A stretch of 64,000 nucleotides of DNA from GCA-016699445 sp964555055 (GCA_964555055.1 CAZKQW010000005.1:1-64000); one strand, 5' to 3'. Positions 33,330 through 41,703 are shown, counted from the first letter of the stretch. The notes: generated from the letters alone by a model not told the origin. Made by a program: numbers and translations.

Positions 33330-34328
33330 ATGATCATAGGACTGACGGGAAAAAACGGTTCAGGCAAGGGGGAGGCGGCGAAGTTCCTGCAACAATGCGG
33401 GTTTGAGTATTATAGCCTCTCCGACATCCTGAGAGAAATATTAGTGAAAAAGAAGAAGACCGTGACGCGCGAAAACCTCATCCAGACGGGCACGAAGCTC
33501 CGCGAGGAGGAGGGTTTCGGGGCTCTCGCCGAACGCACCCTCGCCAAGCTCACGCCCGACAAGAATTACGTCATCGATTCGATTCGCAACCCCGAGGAGG
33601 TTCGAACCCTGAAGCGTCGCGAGGATTTCTTTCTGATCAAAATTGATGCTCCCCAAAAAACACGATTCGAACGCGTGCGTTTACGTGCGCGTGAAAGCGA
33701 TCCCATGACATTCGCTTCTTTCGTGTCCATGGAGGCGCGTGAGCTCAAAAGCCGGAATCCTGCGGCACAACAATTATTGGCCACCGAAAAATTGGCTGAC
33801 TTCACCGTAAACAACGCTTCGGACTTAGAGATGCTCCACGAGAGCGTGAGAAAAATCGTCGCAAAACTCGCGTACGAGCGCGTGCGCCCCGATTGGGACG
33901 AATACTTCATGGATATCGCCCGTGTCGCGGCTAAGCGCAGCAATTGCGCCAAGCGCCAGGTCGCCGCTGTCTTAGTACGTGACAAACGTATCATCGCGAC
34001 TGGCTATAATGGCACGCCACGCGGAGTGAAAAACTGTAACGAAGGGGGCTGCGCCCGCTGCAACAGCTTTGGACCTTCCGGAGCGAATCTCGGTGAGTGC
34101 CTGTGTTCCCACGCCGAGGAGAACGCCATCACCCAGTCGGCGTACCACGGCGTCACCATCAAGGACGCTCTCTTATATACGACGTTTTCACCCTGTCTGA
34201 TGTGTACGAAGATGATCATTAATTCTGGAATCCATGAGGTAGTCTACGACGCCCATTATCCCTTAGCCGATATCTCGCTTAAATTGTTGAAGGAAGCGGG
34301 AGTGACGGTGAGGAAAGTGAATACCTGA
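33330..34328 (+). CDS. P-loop nucleotide kinase-like domain fused to dCMP deaminase
   Basis: A 332-residue fusion. Residues 1-183 resemble a P-loop kinase (Walker A GKNGSGKG at 7-14, then YVIDSIRNPEE and a KIDAPQKTRFERVRLRARESD lid). Residues 188-330 are a zinc cytidine/deoxycytidylate deaminase: HAEEN (261-265) and PCLMC (288-292) bind zinc and hold the catalytic glutamate. An extra cysteine cluster (CNEGGCARC and CLC, about 236-259) could bind a second zinc. Similar kinase-deaminase fusions exist in yeast Dcd1 and in the AvcD phage-defence deaminases, but here the neighbours are housekeeping genes. Confidence 0.88.
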   Translation: MIIGLTGKNGSGKGEAAKFLQQCGFEYYSLSDILREILVKKKKTVTRENLIQTGTKLREEEGFGALAERTLAKLTPDKNYVIDSIRNPEEVRTLKRREDFFLIKIDAPQKTRFERVRLRARESDPMTFASFVSMEARELKSRNPAAQQLLATEKLADFTVNNASDLEMLHESVRKIVAKLAYERVRPDWDEYFMDIARVAAKRSNCAKRQVAAVLVRDKRIIATGYNGTPRGVKNCNEGGCARCNSFGPSGANLGECLCSHAEENAITQSAYHGVTIKDALLYTTFSPCLMCTKMIINSGIHEVVYDAHYPLADISLKLLKEAGVTVRKVNT

Positions 34329-34335
34329 GGTTTTT

Positions 34336-34623
34336 ATGGCCACGGTTAAATGCCTGCGTTGCGGAGAAGAAGCCCCCGCCCTCGAGAAACCTCCGTACCC
34401 CGGCGTCTTAGGGGAGACGGTGATGAAAAGCACGTGCCCGACGTGTTGGGCTTTATGGCAGAAATTTTCGGTCAACGTGATCAACGACTACAAGCTGCGT
34501 CCATTCCTGCCGAAAGACCGAGGCATTTTGGAGCAAAACATGAAGAAATATCTGAACCTGGAATCCCAAGGTCTTTCGCAAATCAACCTTACGGGACAAG
34601 GCAAAACGGCCTCCTTCAGCTGA
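34336..34623 (+). CDS. YggX-like Fe(II)-trafficking/oxidative-damage protein with cysteine pairs
   Basis: A 95-residue protein matching YggX in its core: PPYPGVLGETVM, then WALWQKFSVNVINDYKL and GILEQNMKKYL. YggX protects iron-sulfur clusters and moves ferrous iron. Unlike the enterobacterial protein it carries two CxxC pairs (CLRC and CPTC) in the first 40 residues, suggesting a zinc knuckle or redox site. It follows the deaminase fusion by 7 bases. The function is taken from the family and the added metal site is seen in the sequence. Confidence 0.75.
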   Translation: MATVKCLRCGEEAPALEKPPYPGVLGETVMKSTCPTCWALWQKFSVNVINDYKLRPFLPKDRGILEQNMKKYLNLESQGLSQINLTGQGKTASFS

Positions 34624-34632
34624 TTCCGCGCC

Positions 34633-36432
34633 TTAAGGTTTGATGTATTTGGCACCGAAGATTGTCTTCAAGACGATCCCTAGGATGACACCTAAAACCA
34701 CGCCACCACCGAAAAGACCTCCGGCAACTTTCATCGAGTCTTTATCTTTTAAAACACTCTTCCACTGAAGGCCGGAAGACTTCTCCGCGGAAACGGAGGC
34801 TTCGGTTTTCACTTCCTCATTTTTTATCTCCGAGGGAGGAGATATCGGCTTATCGGAGATCACTGTAGGAGCTTCCTGAGGAACCAAGGCCGGCGCTGTC
34901 GGAACGGGAGCCGTCGTCACCGTGGCTGGCGGGGTCGATCCAGGTGGTGTGACGGGAGCTACGGAAGCCGTCGGAACGGAAGTCGCAAGGCCCGCTGTCT
35001 CGAATTCCAAGGAATATTTCGTGTTTTCTTCGCCGTAACGGCTAATGACTTTAAGATAGGTCGTCGTTCCGGTCGCGGTTCCGGTGATCCGGAAACCGGC
35101 TCCGGGATTCGGTGCGGCCGCCTGCGCAATCTCCACCCGCAAATCGTCCATAAAAGCGGCGGCTAAATTGGATTGCGGGTTTTCCGGGATGATTTTAACG
35201 GTGAGCATCTCCCCTTTGATCGTGGTTACCTTATACATGTCGGCGTCGTCGCCCTTCGTCATATAATTAACGGGATACGCTTGCCTTTGGATGGTGAGGG
35301 CGGTTTCGGGAGTGTTCCCTGCGTCGTCTTGGGTACCCGCGTCCGGGAAGCTTTTCACCTCCACCTTGAACGTATGATCCTTATTCACGTCCTCGTAGAT
35401 GCTGCCAATCAGGATATAGCGCCGGGCCGTCTTCGTCGCCACGCTCTCAACGGTGGTCGTCTTGTTGCGGGCACCGATAATCTCTTCACCGGCGATGCGG
35501 TTGCGCATGTCGTCATGGATTTGAACACCCGTGTATGGAGACTCATTATAGGCGATCGTGTTATCGGGCTTAATCTGGACGCCTTTGTCGCCTGTCGTGA
35601 TTGTGACGGCCAAAGATTGGCTAGCCTTCAAATCGACGTAAAAATAATCGTATTGGTTCTTACGCTGATAATGATCGAGCCGCAGCTCTTGATTTAAAGG
35701 AACGGGAGCCGCCTTTTCGTAGGAATCTCCACCGCGGACTTCACTGCCGTAGATGGACGTCGTTTTGTCCACAACGAGGGCTTTTTGAGTAATATCCTTC
35801 AACGAGTTCGCGAGAGAATCCGCATCCTTCGCATCATAATATTGTCCTCCACCTGCAGCCGCGAGAGCCTTCAATTGGGCTTGAGCCTTGGCATCGACGT
35901 TGAACCCGACCGCGTTAAGCTTGAATTTAATGCCTTTGGCCTGTAAGTCCTTCACGACTTGCACGGGATCGGCCCCGCACGTCTCCTCACCATCGCTCAC
36001 AAGCACCAAAACACGGTCCGCCTCCCGGAGAGTCGCGGAAGCGATGATGTCTTCTCCGGCTTTTTGAAGCGAAAATCCGATGGGCGTATAGCCTTTCGGC
36101 TGAATGGAATCCACGCGCCCCCCGAAAGTCATTTTATCCAAGGGCCCGAAGGGGATCAGAAGCTCGGAATCTTGGCAACTGGCGGTCTTGTCGGTTTGTT
36201 CGACGCGGTGGGCGTAAACGCGGAGGGCCACAAAAGTGTCGGAAGGGATCTGATCTAAAGCCGCTTTGATGGACTGCTTTGCGACGTCCATTTGGGTTTT
36301 TCCAGCCATCGCCGCCCGCATACTACCCGAAGCGTCCAAGATGAATTCGATATCAACTTTGGCTTGAGCGATTCCGGAAAGGAAAAGAGGAACCACACTT
36401 AAAACCATGAGCATCTTCTTGTAAAAATTCAT
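34633..36432 (-). CDS. Exported von Willebrand factor A domain protein with C-terminal membrane anchor
   Basis: A 599-residue protein: signal peptide (MLMVLSVVPLFLSGIAQA), then a VWA domain with the metal motif DASGSM and VLVLVSDGEETC (residues about 29-215). Next come beta-rich regions (about 240-470), a Pro/Thr/Val linker (TPPGSTPPATVTTAPVPTAP), and one C-terminal membrane helix (VAGGLFGGGVVLGVILGIVL). This shape suits a periplasmic or surface-binding protein held in the inner membrane. Ligand unknown. It converges with the YggX-like gene, gap 9 bases. Confidence 0.82.
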   Translation of the reverse strand: MNFYKKMLMVLSVVPLFLSGIAQAKVDIEFILDASGSMRAAMAGKTQMDVAKQSIKAALDQIPSDTFVALRVYAHRVEQTDKTASCQDSELLIPFGPLDKMTFGGRVDSIQPKGYTPIGFSLQKAGEDIIASATLREADRVLVLVSDGEETCGADPVQVVKDLQAKGIKFKLNAVGFNVDAKAQAQLKALAAAGGGQYYDAKDADSLANSLKDITQKALVVDKTTSIYGSEVRGGDSYEKAAPVPLNQELRLDHYQRKNQYDYFYVDLKASQSLAVTITTGDKGVQIKPDNTIAYNESPYTGVQIHDDMRNRIAGEEIIGARNKTTTVESVATKTARRYILIGSIYEDVNKDHTFKVEVKSFPDAGTQDDAGNTPETALTIQRQAYPVNYMTKGDDADMYKVTTIKGEMLTVKIIPENPQSNLAAAFMDDLRVEIAQAAAPNPGAGFRITGTATGTTTYLKVISRYGEENTKYSLEFETAGLATSVPTASVAPVTPPGSTPPATVTTAPVPTAPALVPQEAPTVISDKPISPPSEIKNEEVKTEASVSAEKSSGLQWKSVLKDKDSMKVAGGLFGGGVVLGVILGIVLKTIFGAKYIKP

Positions 36433-36550
36433 TGTTTCCTCCCTTTTCGCGTGGACAATTTCTCTATGTGAATTCGCACTCTCTGTAAAGTAAACATCGG
36501 GCGACCAACAGGCTTGCTCAAATTGATAATAAATTAAAAAATAAACCCAT

Positions 36551-36598
36551 ATTGATAAAATTAATATTAATTAAATTTAAAATATTAATAATATCAAT
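36551..36598. repeat. AT-rich inverted repeat between divergent genes
   Basis: ATTGATA (36551-36557) pairs with TATCAAT (36592-36598), and TTAATATTAA (36561-36570) is itself a palindrome with AATATTAA at 36581-36588. The 212-base gap 36433-36644 is extremely AT-rich here compared with its neighbours. It probably holds divergent promoters for the VWA gene and the secreted protein, and could bind a nucleoid protein. Confidence 0.4.
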
Positions 36599-36644
36599 TA
36601 TTTAAATAATATTGCATGGCATATCGCTTGCAATAAGTAGCTCC

Positions 36645-37679
36645 ATGAAAAAAGTCGCCTATTTTCTATTAGGATGGACTCTTCTTGCGAATACCTCTTT
36701 TTCTTATCCGGAATCCCCTTTGATGGAGGACGACTCGCATCTAGCCTTCATCTTAACCGTAACTAAGGCCAAGCTTATCGTCATGAACAATGCAATCGGT
36801 AGTGTCATCGATTTTTTCATCCCGCCCCTCGACATGGAATCGGAAAAATTCACGACGACCCATAAGATCATCGGAGCCATGTCCGAAACCGCAAAAGACG
36901 TCGTCGACTATTTATCACCGCCTCCGGGCGAAAAGACTTCTTCGGAATTTCCATCGGATTTCTGCTATCATTACCCTTTTTCCAACGCATGCGTCACTTG
37001 CCTCAGTGAAAATCAGGCGCGGGAAAAAGTGAATTATTTGAACGCGAATTTGGCGGATAACGGGGTAAAGGCATTTCAATATTCCATGAAAATCGATTGG
37101 GAGTTGAGGACGGTAAAAATCATCACCCTCAACCTTCCTTATGCCGTCGAAAACACAAATGTCCTTTCGTTCAATCTCTGCGAGAGTTCGCCGATGGAAA
37201 TGTGCGACGTTCCCACCCGTAAAAGATTTCCGAATGCTCCCGAAGCGTCCTCATCTCAGCTCGATAATTTGATTATTTTTTCCTCTTTACACGTCACCCA
37301 AGCGGAAAAAACCATCGCCCTGTGCAAGACGCAGGATAATTGTGGCGCCGAACTCACGACTCTATCAAACGGATCTTGGGGTCTTTCGATGAAAGTGGAG
37401 ACAAAGCAAGCTCTGTGCGAGCCCTTCTATCATGGATCGATTTTAGAACGCATCGGATCGACGGATCCCAACGATAATCTTGTGGGCTGCCTCATCGAAA
37501 TGCCCGTCTGCCGCCTGCCCGAAGAACCCACAAAAAATCTTGATGCGGTGTCGCCCGTCCCTGAATCTGTAAAACCCGTCGAAAATGAACGCTCCATGAA
37601 GCCTCAAAAAAGCACGGACGTGCCTTTAATTATTACCGGCACCTTCCGATTCCATAATCTAAAGGCCTTAAAATCATAA
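36645..37679 (+). CDS. Unknown exported cysteine-containing protein
   Basis: About 344 residues from the ATG at 36645, which opens a signal peptide (KKVAYFLLGWTLLANTSFSYP). No family recognised. The mature protein has paired cysteines (CYHYPFSNACVTC, CESSPMEMC, CKTQDNC), suggesting disulfides in the periplasm or outside the cell, and a proline-rich C-terminal linker (DAVSPVPESVKPVE) before a final strand. It is preceded by a very AT-rich region. Convergent with mrp at a 21-base gap. Confidence 0.65.
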   Translation: MKKVAYFLLGWTLLANTSFSYPESPLMEDDSHLAFILTVTKAKLIVMNNAIGSVIDFFIPPLDMESEKFTTTHKIIGAMSETAKDVVDYLSPPPGEKTSSEFPSDFCYHYPFSNACVTCLSENQAREKVNYLNANLADNGVKAFQYSMKIDWELRTVKIITLNLPYAVENTNVLSFNLCESSPMEMCDVPTRKRFPNAPEASSSQLDNLIIFSSLHVTQAEKTIALCKTQDNCGAELTTLSNGSWGLSMKVETKQALCEPFYHGSILERIGSTDPNDNLVGCLIEMPVCRLPEEPTKNLDAVSPVPESVKPVENERSMKPQKSTDVPLIITGTFRFHNLKALKS

Positions 37680-37700
37680 AGATCTCTATCTGAGGGAGGG

Positions 37701-38798
37701 CTAATGCAACGTGGGAAGCTTAAGTTCCGACTCGAAGCTCTTGACGCTTAAAGCCGCGGCGACTTTCTGGGCGATCGCCCGGAAACGCTTAGCCTGGGCC
37801 GACTGGGGGTCCTTGACGACGATGGGAGCCCCGGCGTCTCCGGCGACCCGTGTTTCCAACTCCAACGGCAACTCTCCTAAAAGGGTCAGATTCATCTTTT
37901 CGTAGCGTTTCGCGTCGCTCTTGCCCAAAGCCCCGCCGAAAATCTGGGTCACCTGATGGCAGTGGGGGCAATCGAAGCCGCTCATGTTCTCGACGATGCC
38001 CAGGATCGGCACTTGGGTCATGTTGAACATCTTCACCGCGCGCGCCACGTCGGCCATCGCCACGTCCTGCGGCGTGCCCACGACCACGGCGCCGGATACG
38101 GGGATCAATTGGGCCAAGGTCAACTGCACATCGCCGGTGCCCGGAGGCAGGTCCAGCACGAGGTAATCGAGCTCTCCCCAATTCACCTGCTCTAGAAATT
38201 GCTGCAGCATCTTGGCCAGCATCGGCCCGCGCCAAACCACGGCTTCCTGGGCTGCGATCAAAAACCCCATCGACATGAGGGGCATGTCGAAACGCACCAC
38301 GGGAACGATGCGGTTCTGTTCGTTCACCTTGGGTTTCTCGCCTTCCGGCACGCCGAACATGATGCCCATCGACGGCCCATAGATATCCGCATCGAGAAGA
38401 CCGACGCGGGCGCCTTCCTGCTGCAAGGCCAAGGCGAGGTTCGCGGCCACTGTGGACTTACCCACCCCGCCCTTCCCGCTGCCGACCGCGATCACGTTCT
38501 TCACGCCCGGCAAACGGTTCGTGTCGGACATCGGCCGCGTCGACTTCACGTCGGCGTCGAAATTCACCTTGATCTCGCCGACATGGGGAATGTTTCCGCG
38601 AATGGCGAGACGGATGTCGTCGGTGATACGGTCCTTGAGGGGACAAGCGGGCGTCGTGAGGACGACATCCAAGATGACGTTGTTTCCCTCGAGCTTGATC
38701 TCTTTCAACATGCCTAAGGTCACCAGGTCCTTCCCCAACTCAGGGTCCTTGACTGTTCTCATGATGGCGACGATTTCTTCTTTCGTGATTTCTTTCAT
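37701..38798 (-). CDS. mrp: Mrp/ApbC family iron-sulfur cluster carrier ATPase
   Basis: A 365-residue P-loop ATPase that carries and delivers Fe-S clusters. The N-terminal MIP18/DUF59 domain (EEIVAIMRTVKDPEL) is fused to a ParA/MinD-type ATPase with GKGGVGKSTVAANLA (deviant Walker A) and the cluster-binding FDCPHC pair near residue 270. Family length and motifs are complete. It is a single gene with an AAGGA site and a divergent-looking lipoprotein remnant upstream. Confidence 0.94.
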   Translation of the reverse strand: MKEITKEEIVAIMRTVKDPELGKDLVTLGMLKEIKLEGNNVILDVVLTTPACPLKDRITDDIRLAIRGNIPHVGEIKVNFDADVKSTRPMSDTNRLPGVKNVIAVGSGKGGVGKSTVAANLALALQQEGARVGLLDADIYGPSMGIMFGVPEGEKPKVNEQNRIVPVVRFDMPLMSMGFLIAAQEAVVWRGPMLAKMLQQFLEQVNWGELDYLVLDLPPGTGDVQLTLAQLIPVSGAVVVGTPQDVAMADVARAVKMFNMTQVPILGIVENMSGFDCPHCHQVTQIFGGALGKSDAKRYEKMNLTLLGELPLELETRVAGDAGAPIVVKDPQSAQAKRFRAIAQKVAAALSVKSFESELKLPTLH

Positions 38799-38933
38799 AG
38801 TTTTTCCTTAAAGGATGGGCTCTAAGAAAGCTCCGAGGGTAGGTCAAGGCGGAGTTTGGAACGAGGGGACTGACGGGCGAGTGATTTAATGGTGGCCATA
38901 AAATATAGAAGATCGACGATAACGGATCTCTCC

Positions 38934-39751
38934 TTAAGGGAATCGACGACAGACGTCTTCTTCCATCACTAAATGCATGTCGTTTGGAACACCATCCCAA
39001 GCTATAACGGCAGGGTCGGCCGAAGGAATGGTGGCATTCACGACATAAAGAGTTCCATTGATAATAGCCATCGCAGAAATACCTTGGAGAATCAGGCATC
39101 TTGTATCTAAAAAAATCGTGTTCCATACGGGATTTGGGAAACTAATATTCTGACCAGGATGCAGCCCTCCCACTCTACCCAGCTCTATCGTCGGGGACGT
39201 CGTGGGGCCAGGACGAGTTAAATCCAAATAATCCACCGCACTTGAATTAACTCGGTAGAAACCCATCAGGGCGGCTGATCCAGAGGGATTAAGACCATAA
39301 GACTCCCTTTGATCGCTGGGAATTCTGGTCGGATCTACAACCACAAAAATAGTATCATTGGCTTCCGTAAAATCACCCATATAAGTGGTTGGGACCCTTT
39401 GAGTCCCCGCTCCATAAGGGGCACTCGAAAGAAATCCGGGAATGAAGGGTGAACGCTCCTCAATGCTGTATATGCAGCTTCGTGACGTCCTGCGTAAGGA
39501 TCTCGCTTCATGACTAACCTTGCAAGCGTGCGACACTGGGGGCCATAGGAAGCGACGCATCGGCTTTCCGCATCGTAGCGATCCGGAGAGACATCCTCGG
39601 CTGATGCATCGGATGAGACGGCTATTTCTGTAACAGCGCCATCTCCTGAAGCCGAGGGCTCCGATAAACCCGTTTTGGATCCACAAGCGGAAACCAAAAC
39701 GGCTGACAAAACGGTTTTAGTGAAACGCGGAAAATTGACGGACAGGGTCAT
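38934..39751 (-). pseudogene. Frameshifted lipoprotein gene
   Basis: The reading begins well: AGGAGG site, ATG at 39751, a lipobox (VLSAVLVSACGS), and an acidic Ser/Ala linker. It then continues in one frame to about 39470, but the C-terminal half (IPGFLSSAPYGAGTQRV to MEEDVCRRFP) is in another frame, which is open from 39686 to 38934. The switch falls near 39450-39480, around GCATATACAGC, and corresponds to one missing base. The two halves together would make a roughly 270-residue secreted protein of unknown family. A sequencing or assembly error cannot be ruled out. Confidence 0.7.
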
Positions 39752-39853
39752 AAATAACCTCCTGTTTATGATTTATGTTTCGTCAAAAAGTAGGGATAGT
39801 TGCGGAATTTTTAAGGGAAATTTCGAGTAACTGCCCTTTCTCCAAGAGATATC

Positions 39854-39889
39854 TTGACGGGATATTTCAATATGACCATAATGGTCATA
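39854..39889 (+). promoter_or_regulatory. Promoter with embedded operator palindrome of the Phd/PIN module
   Basis: TTGACG (39854-39859) and CATAAT (39877-39882) are separated by 17 bases. The -10 box lies inside TATGACCATAATGGTCATA (39871-39889), 9-base arms around a central A. This placement fits self-repression by the antitoxin-toxin complex, the rule for such modules. A ribosome binding site AAGGAG follows before the ATG at 39903. Confidence 0.7.
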
Positions 39890-39902
39890 ATAAGGAGCTC
39901 CC

Positions 39903-40196
39903 ATGACCCAAGCCGCCGTTTCGGAAATCAAGGCTTCTCTGAGCGAATATCTCGCTAAAGTTAAGCGAGGGAACGAAATCGTAATTACGGACCGGGGGCA
40001 TCCGATCGCCGTGATCGTACCCTTCCATAGGGGCTCCGGCTCCGTCAGTGACCGAGAGAAACTGGCCCGCGACGGCATCTTGGAAATGGGGAAGACGGGA
40101 AAAGCCCCGTCAAAGTTCCTAAAACCCTCTTCCGTCAAGGATCCTCGCGGCCTTGCTCTCAAAGCATTGTTGGAAGAACGGGAGGAAGACCGGTGA
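39903..40196 (+). CDS. Phd/YefM family antitoxin
   Basis: A 97-residue antitoxin. The N-terminal Phd/YefM fold is clear (AAVSEIKASLSEYLAKVKRGNEIVITDRGHPIAVIVPF), which dimerises and binds the operator palindrome just upstream. The C-terminal half is charged and should wrap the toxin. The PIN toxin begins inside its stop codon. Partners with a PIN toxin rather than the Doc toxin is a common arrangement. Confidence 0.9.
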   Translation: MTQAAVSEIKASLSEYLAKVKRGNEIVITDRGHPIAVIVPFHRGSGSVSDREKLARDGILEMGKTGKAPSKFLKPSSVKDPRGLALKALLEEREEDR

Positions 40197-40615
40197 AATA
40201 CTGGGACGCGTCGGCGCTGATTCCCCTATTCGTTTCGGAAACTAAGACCCCCTCGATCCAATCCATCCTCAAGGAAGACCCCGAAATCATCACCTGGTGG
40301 TCCACCCCCGTCGAATGCCTTTCGGCGCTTTGGAGGCTCCACCGCATGAAAGCCTTCGACGACTCGCGACTACGGGAAGCCAGGAAACTTTGCGACGAAC
40401 TGATGACGGCGATCGACTTCGTGACCCCTTCCCGGCCCGTACGCGAGCGCGCCCAACGCCTCTTGGGATTGCACGTCCTCAGGGCCAGCGACGCCTTGCA
40501 GCTCGCCGCCGCCCTCCGCTGGTCGCAGGACCAAACCAAAGGCCTATCCTTCGTCTGTCTGGACGAGAAGCTCCGCTCCGCGGCGGAAAAAGAAGGCTTT
40601 GAGGTTTTACCTTAA
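40193..40615 (+). CDS. PIN domain toxin (VapC-like RNase)
   Basis: A 140-residue PIN ribonuclease. It begins with GTG overlapping the antitoxin stop. Acidic active-site residues are in YWDASALI (Asp5), PVECLSALWR, LRASDALQLAAAL and VCLDEKL. The family cuts tRNA or mRNA and is neutralised by its antitoxin. The 3' end overlaps the convergent M17 N-domain gene by four bases. Confidence 0.9.
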   Translation: MKYWDASALIPLFVSETKTPSIQSILKEDPEIITWWSTPVECLSALWRLHRMKAFDDSRLREARKLCDELMTAIDFVTPSRPVRERAQRLLGLHVLRASDALQLAAALRWSQDQTKGLSFVCLDEKLRSAAEKEGFEVLP

Positions 40616-41130
40616 GAATAACTGACGGTCACGTCGGGCCCGAAGTCCATGTTGCGCTTCTTGGCCTCGTTGATCCACTTTTGGTTCTCGCAGCAGACGA
40701 TCTGCATGTCGGGACGCTTCAAGGAAAGGCTCGTGATGAAGAGCCTCAAGAGGGCGCGCCAGCCCATGAAGTCCTTCGCCATATCGCCGAAGGAGAGGAT
40801 GATCTCGGAGGCCTTGAGCCTCACGATTTTATCGACAATCTGGTTCCAACCGTCCTCGAACTTCTTTTCGTCCAAGTCCTTCAATTTTCCCAAACCAAAC
40901 ACGAGGATGTCGCGCGTCGAAAGGCGGCCTTGCGACGGCATGATGAGGGATTCGGCGAAACTGCCGGAGATGTGGCCCTTGAGGATCAAGTCCGAAAGGC
41001 GGCCGTTGGTTCTCCAGTCGATCAAACCACTGGGGCCTTTGAGCGGCCTCGCGTCCTCGAAGAACGTCGCCAAGGTGACGGCGCCGGGCACCTCGTCGAT
41101 CGGAAGCGCGGAAAGCACCAGCTGGATCAC
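40612..41130 (-). CDS. Detached M17 leucyl-aminopeptidase N-terminal-like domain
   Basis: About 172 residues, starting with GTG at 41130 inside the stop of nusB, with AAGGAGG well placed upstream. The sequence (AVTLATFFEDARPLKGPSGLIDWRTNGRLSDLILKGHISG, and DILVFGLGKLKDLDE) matches the macro-like N-terminal domain of M17 peptidases, but the catalytic domain with its zinc ligands is absent. Stand-alone forms may bind nucleotides or ADP-ribose, or act as regulators; its role is unknown. The open frame extends to 41325, but that part overlaps nusB in another frame and is not expected to be coding. Confidence 0.72.
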   Translation of the reverse strand: MIQLVLSALPIDEVPGAVTLATFFEDARPLKGPSGLIDWRTNGRLSDLILKGHISGSFAESLIMPSQGRLSTRDILVFGLGKLKDLDEKKFEDGWNQIVDKIVRLKASEIILSFGDMAKDFMGWRALLRLFITSLSLKRPDMQIVCCENQKWINEAKKRNMDFGPDVTVSYS

Positions 41131-41555
41131 TTCCGGACCTCCTTCGCCACATGGTCCAAGATCCCGTTCACGAAAGCACTCGACTCGGCCGTGCCGAATT
41201 TCTTCGAGATCTCCACCGCCTCGTCCAAAATCGCGTTCGCAGGCACAGCGTGTTGGTACAAGAGCTCGTAGGCTCCCAAGCGCAGGATGTTCCGGTCGAC
41301 GACGGCCATGCGCGCCAATTTCCAATGATGCGCGTGCTTTTCGATCATATGGTCGATTTCTTTGATGTTACGATGGACGCCCTCGACCAATTCGGTGGCG
41401 TATTCCTTCGTGTCGTCCGAAATCTCCGAGTCATGATCGTTCTTGGGATCCTTCTTCCAGAAAAGGCTGAGGATAGCCCGAGGCTCGGCCTGCTTCATTT
41501 CCATTTCGTATAAGAGTTGAAGCCCGATTTCGCGGGCCAGCCTGCGCGTTCCCAT
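41127..41555 (-). CDS. nusB: Transcription antitermination factor NusB
   Basis: A 142-residue NusB, an RNA-binding helical protein for rRNA antitermination. RRLAREIGLQLLYEMEMKQ and AYELLYQHAVPANAILDEAVEISKKFGT match the family; the C-terminal FVNGILDHVAKE is present. It lies downstream of ribH, the usual neighbour in many bacteria, but separated by two strong hairpins. Its stop overlaps the next gene's GTG start. Confidence 0.95.
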   Translation of the reverse strand: MGTRRLAREIGLQLLYEMEMKQAEPRAILSLFWKKDPKNDHDSEISDDTKEYATELVEGVHRNIKEIDHMIEKHAHHWKLARMAVVDRNILRLGAYELLYQHAVPANAILDEAVEISKKFGTAESSAFVNGILDHVAKEVRK

Positions 41556-41578
41556 TTATTTCCTCAAGTTGTTATGAC

Positions 41579-41606
41579 TCAGGGGGAGATACCGCTCTCC
41601 CCCTGA
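41579..41606. repeat. Strong hairpin between ribH and nusB (first)
   Basis: TCAGGGGGAGA (41579-41589) and TCTCCCCCTGA (41596-41606) form a perfect 11-base stem with a TACCGC loop. On the transcribed minus strand no T-run follows, so it is not a normal intrinsic terminator. It could stabilise or process the rib-nus message, or belong to a family of genomic repeats. Confidence 0.6.
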
Positions 41607-41647
41607 AACCCCCATCTGAAAATCATGATGACGATCGCTCACTCCGT

Positions 41648-41679
41648 TTATCCGGACGGGATGGACCCGATCCGGATAA
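41648..41679. repeat. Strong hairpin between ribH and nusB (second)
   Basis: TTATCCGGA (41648-41656) pairs with TCCGGATAA (41671-41679). Inside, CGGG (41657-41660) pairs with CCCG (41666-41669) around ATGGA, leaving one unpaired base: a 13-base-pair stem. No T-run follows on either strand. Two such elements in 148 bases between ribH and nusB is unusual. Confidence 0.6.
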
Positions 41680-41703
41680 TACTCATTCGCTATTCGTGAT
41701 AAC

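Noticed and set aside
33330..34328. A full AvcID phage-defence system
   Set aside because: The fusion is shorter than AvcD, an AvcI-like RNA could not be recognised upstream, and the neighbours are housekeeping genes.
39440..39490. Programmed frameshifting in the lipoprotein gene
   Set aside because: No slippery heptamer or following stem-loop was seen, so decay or a data error is more likely.
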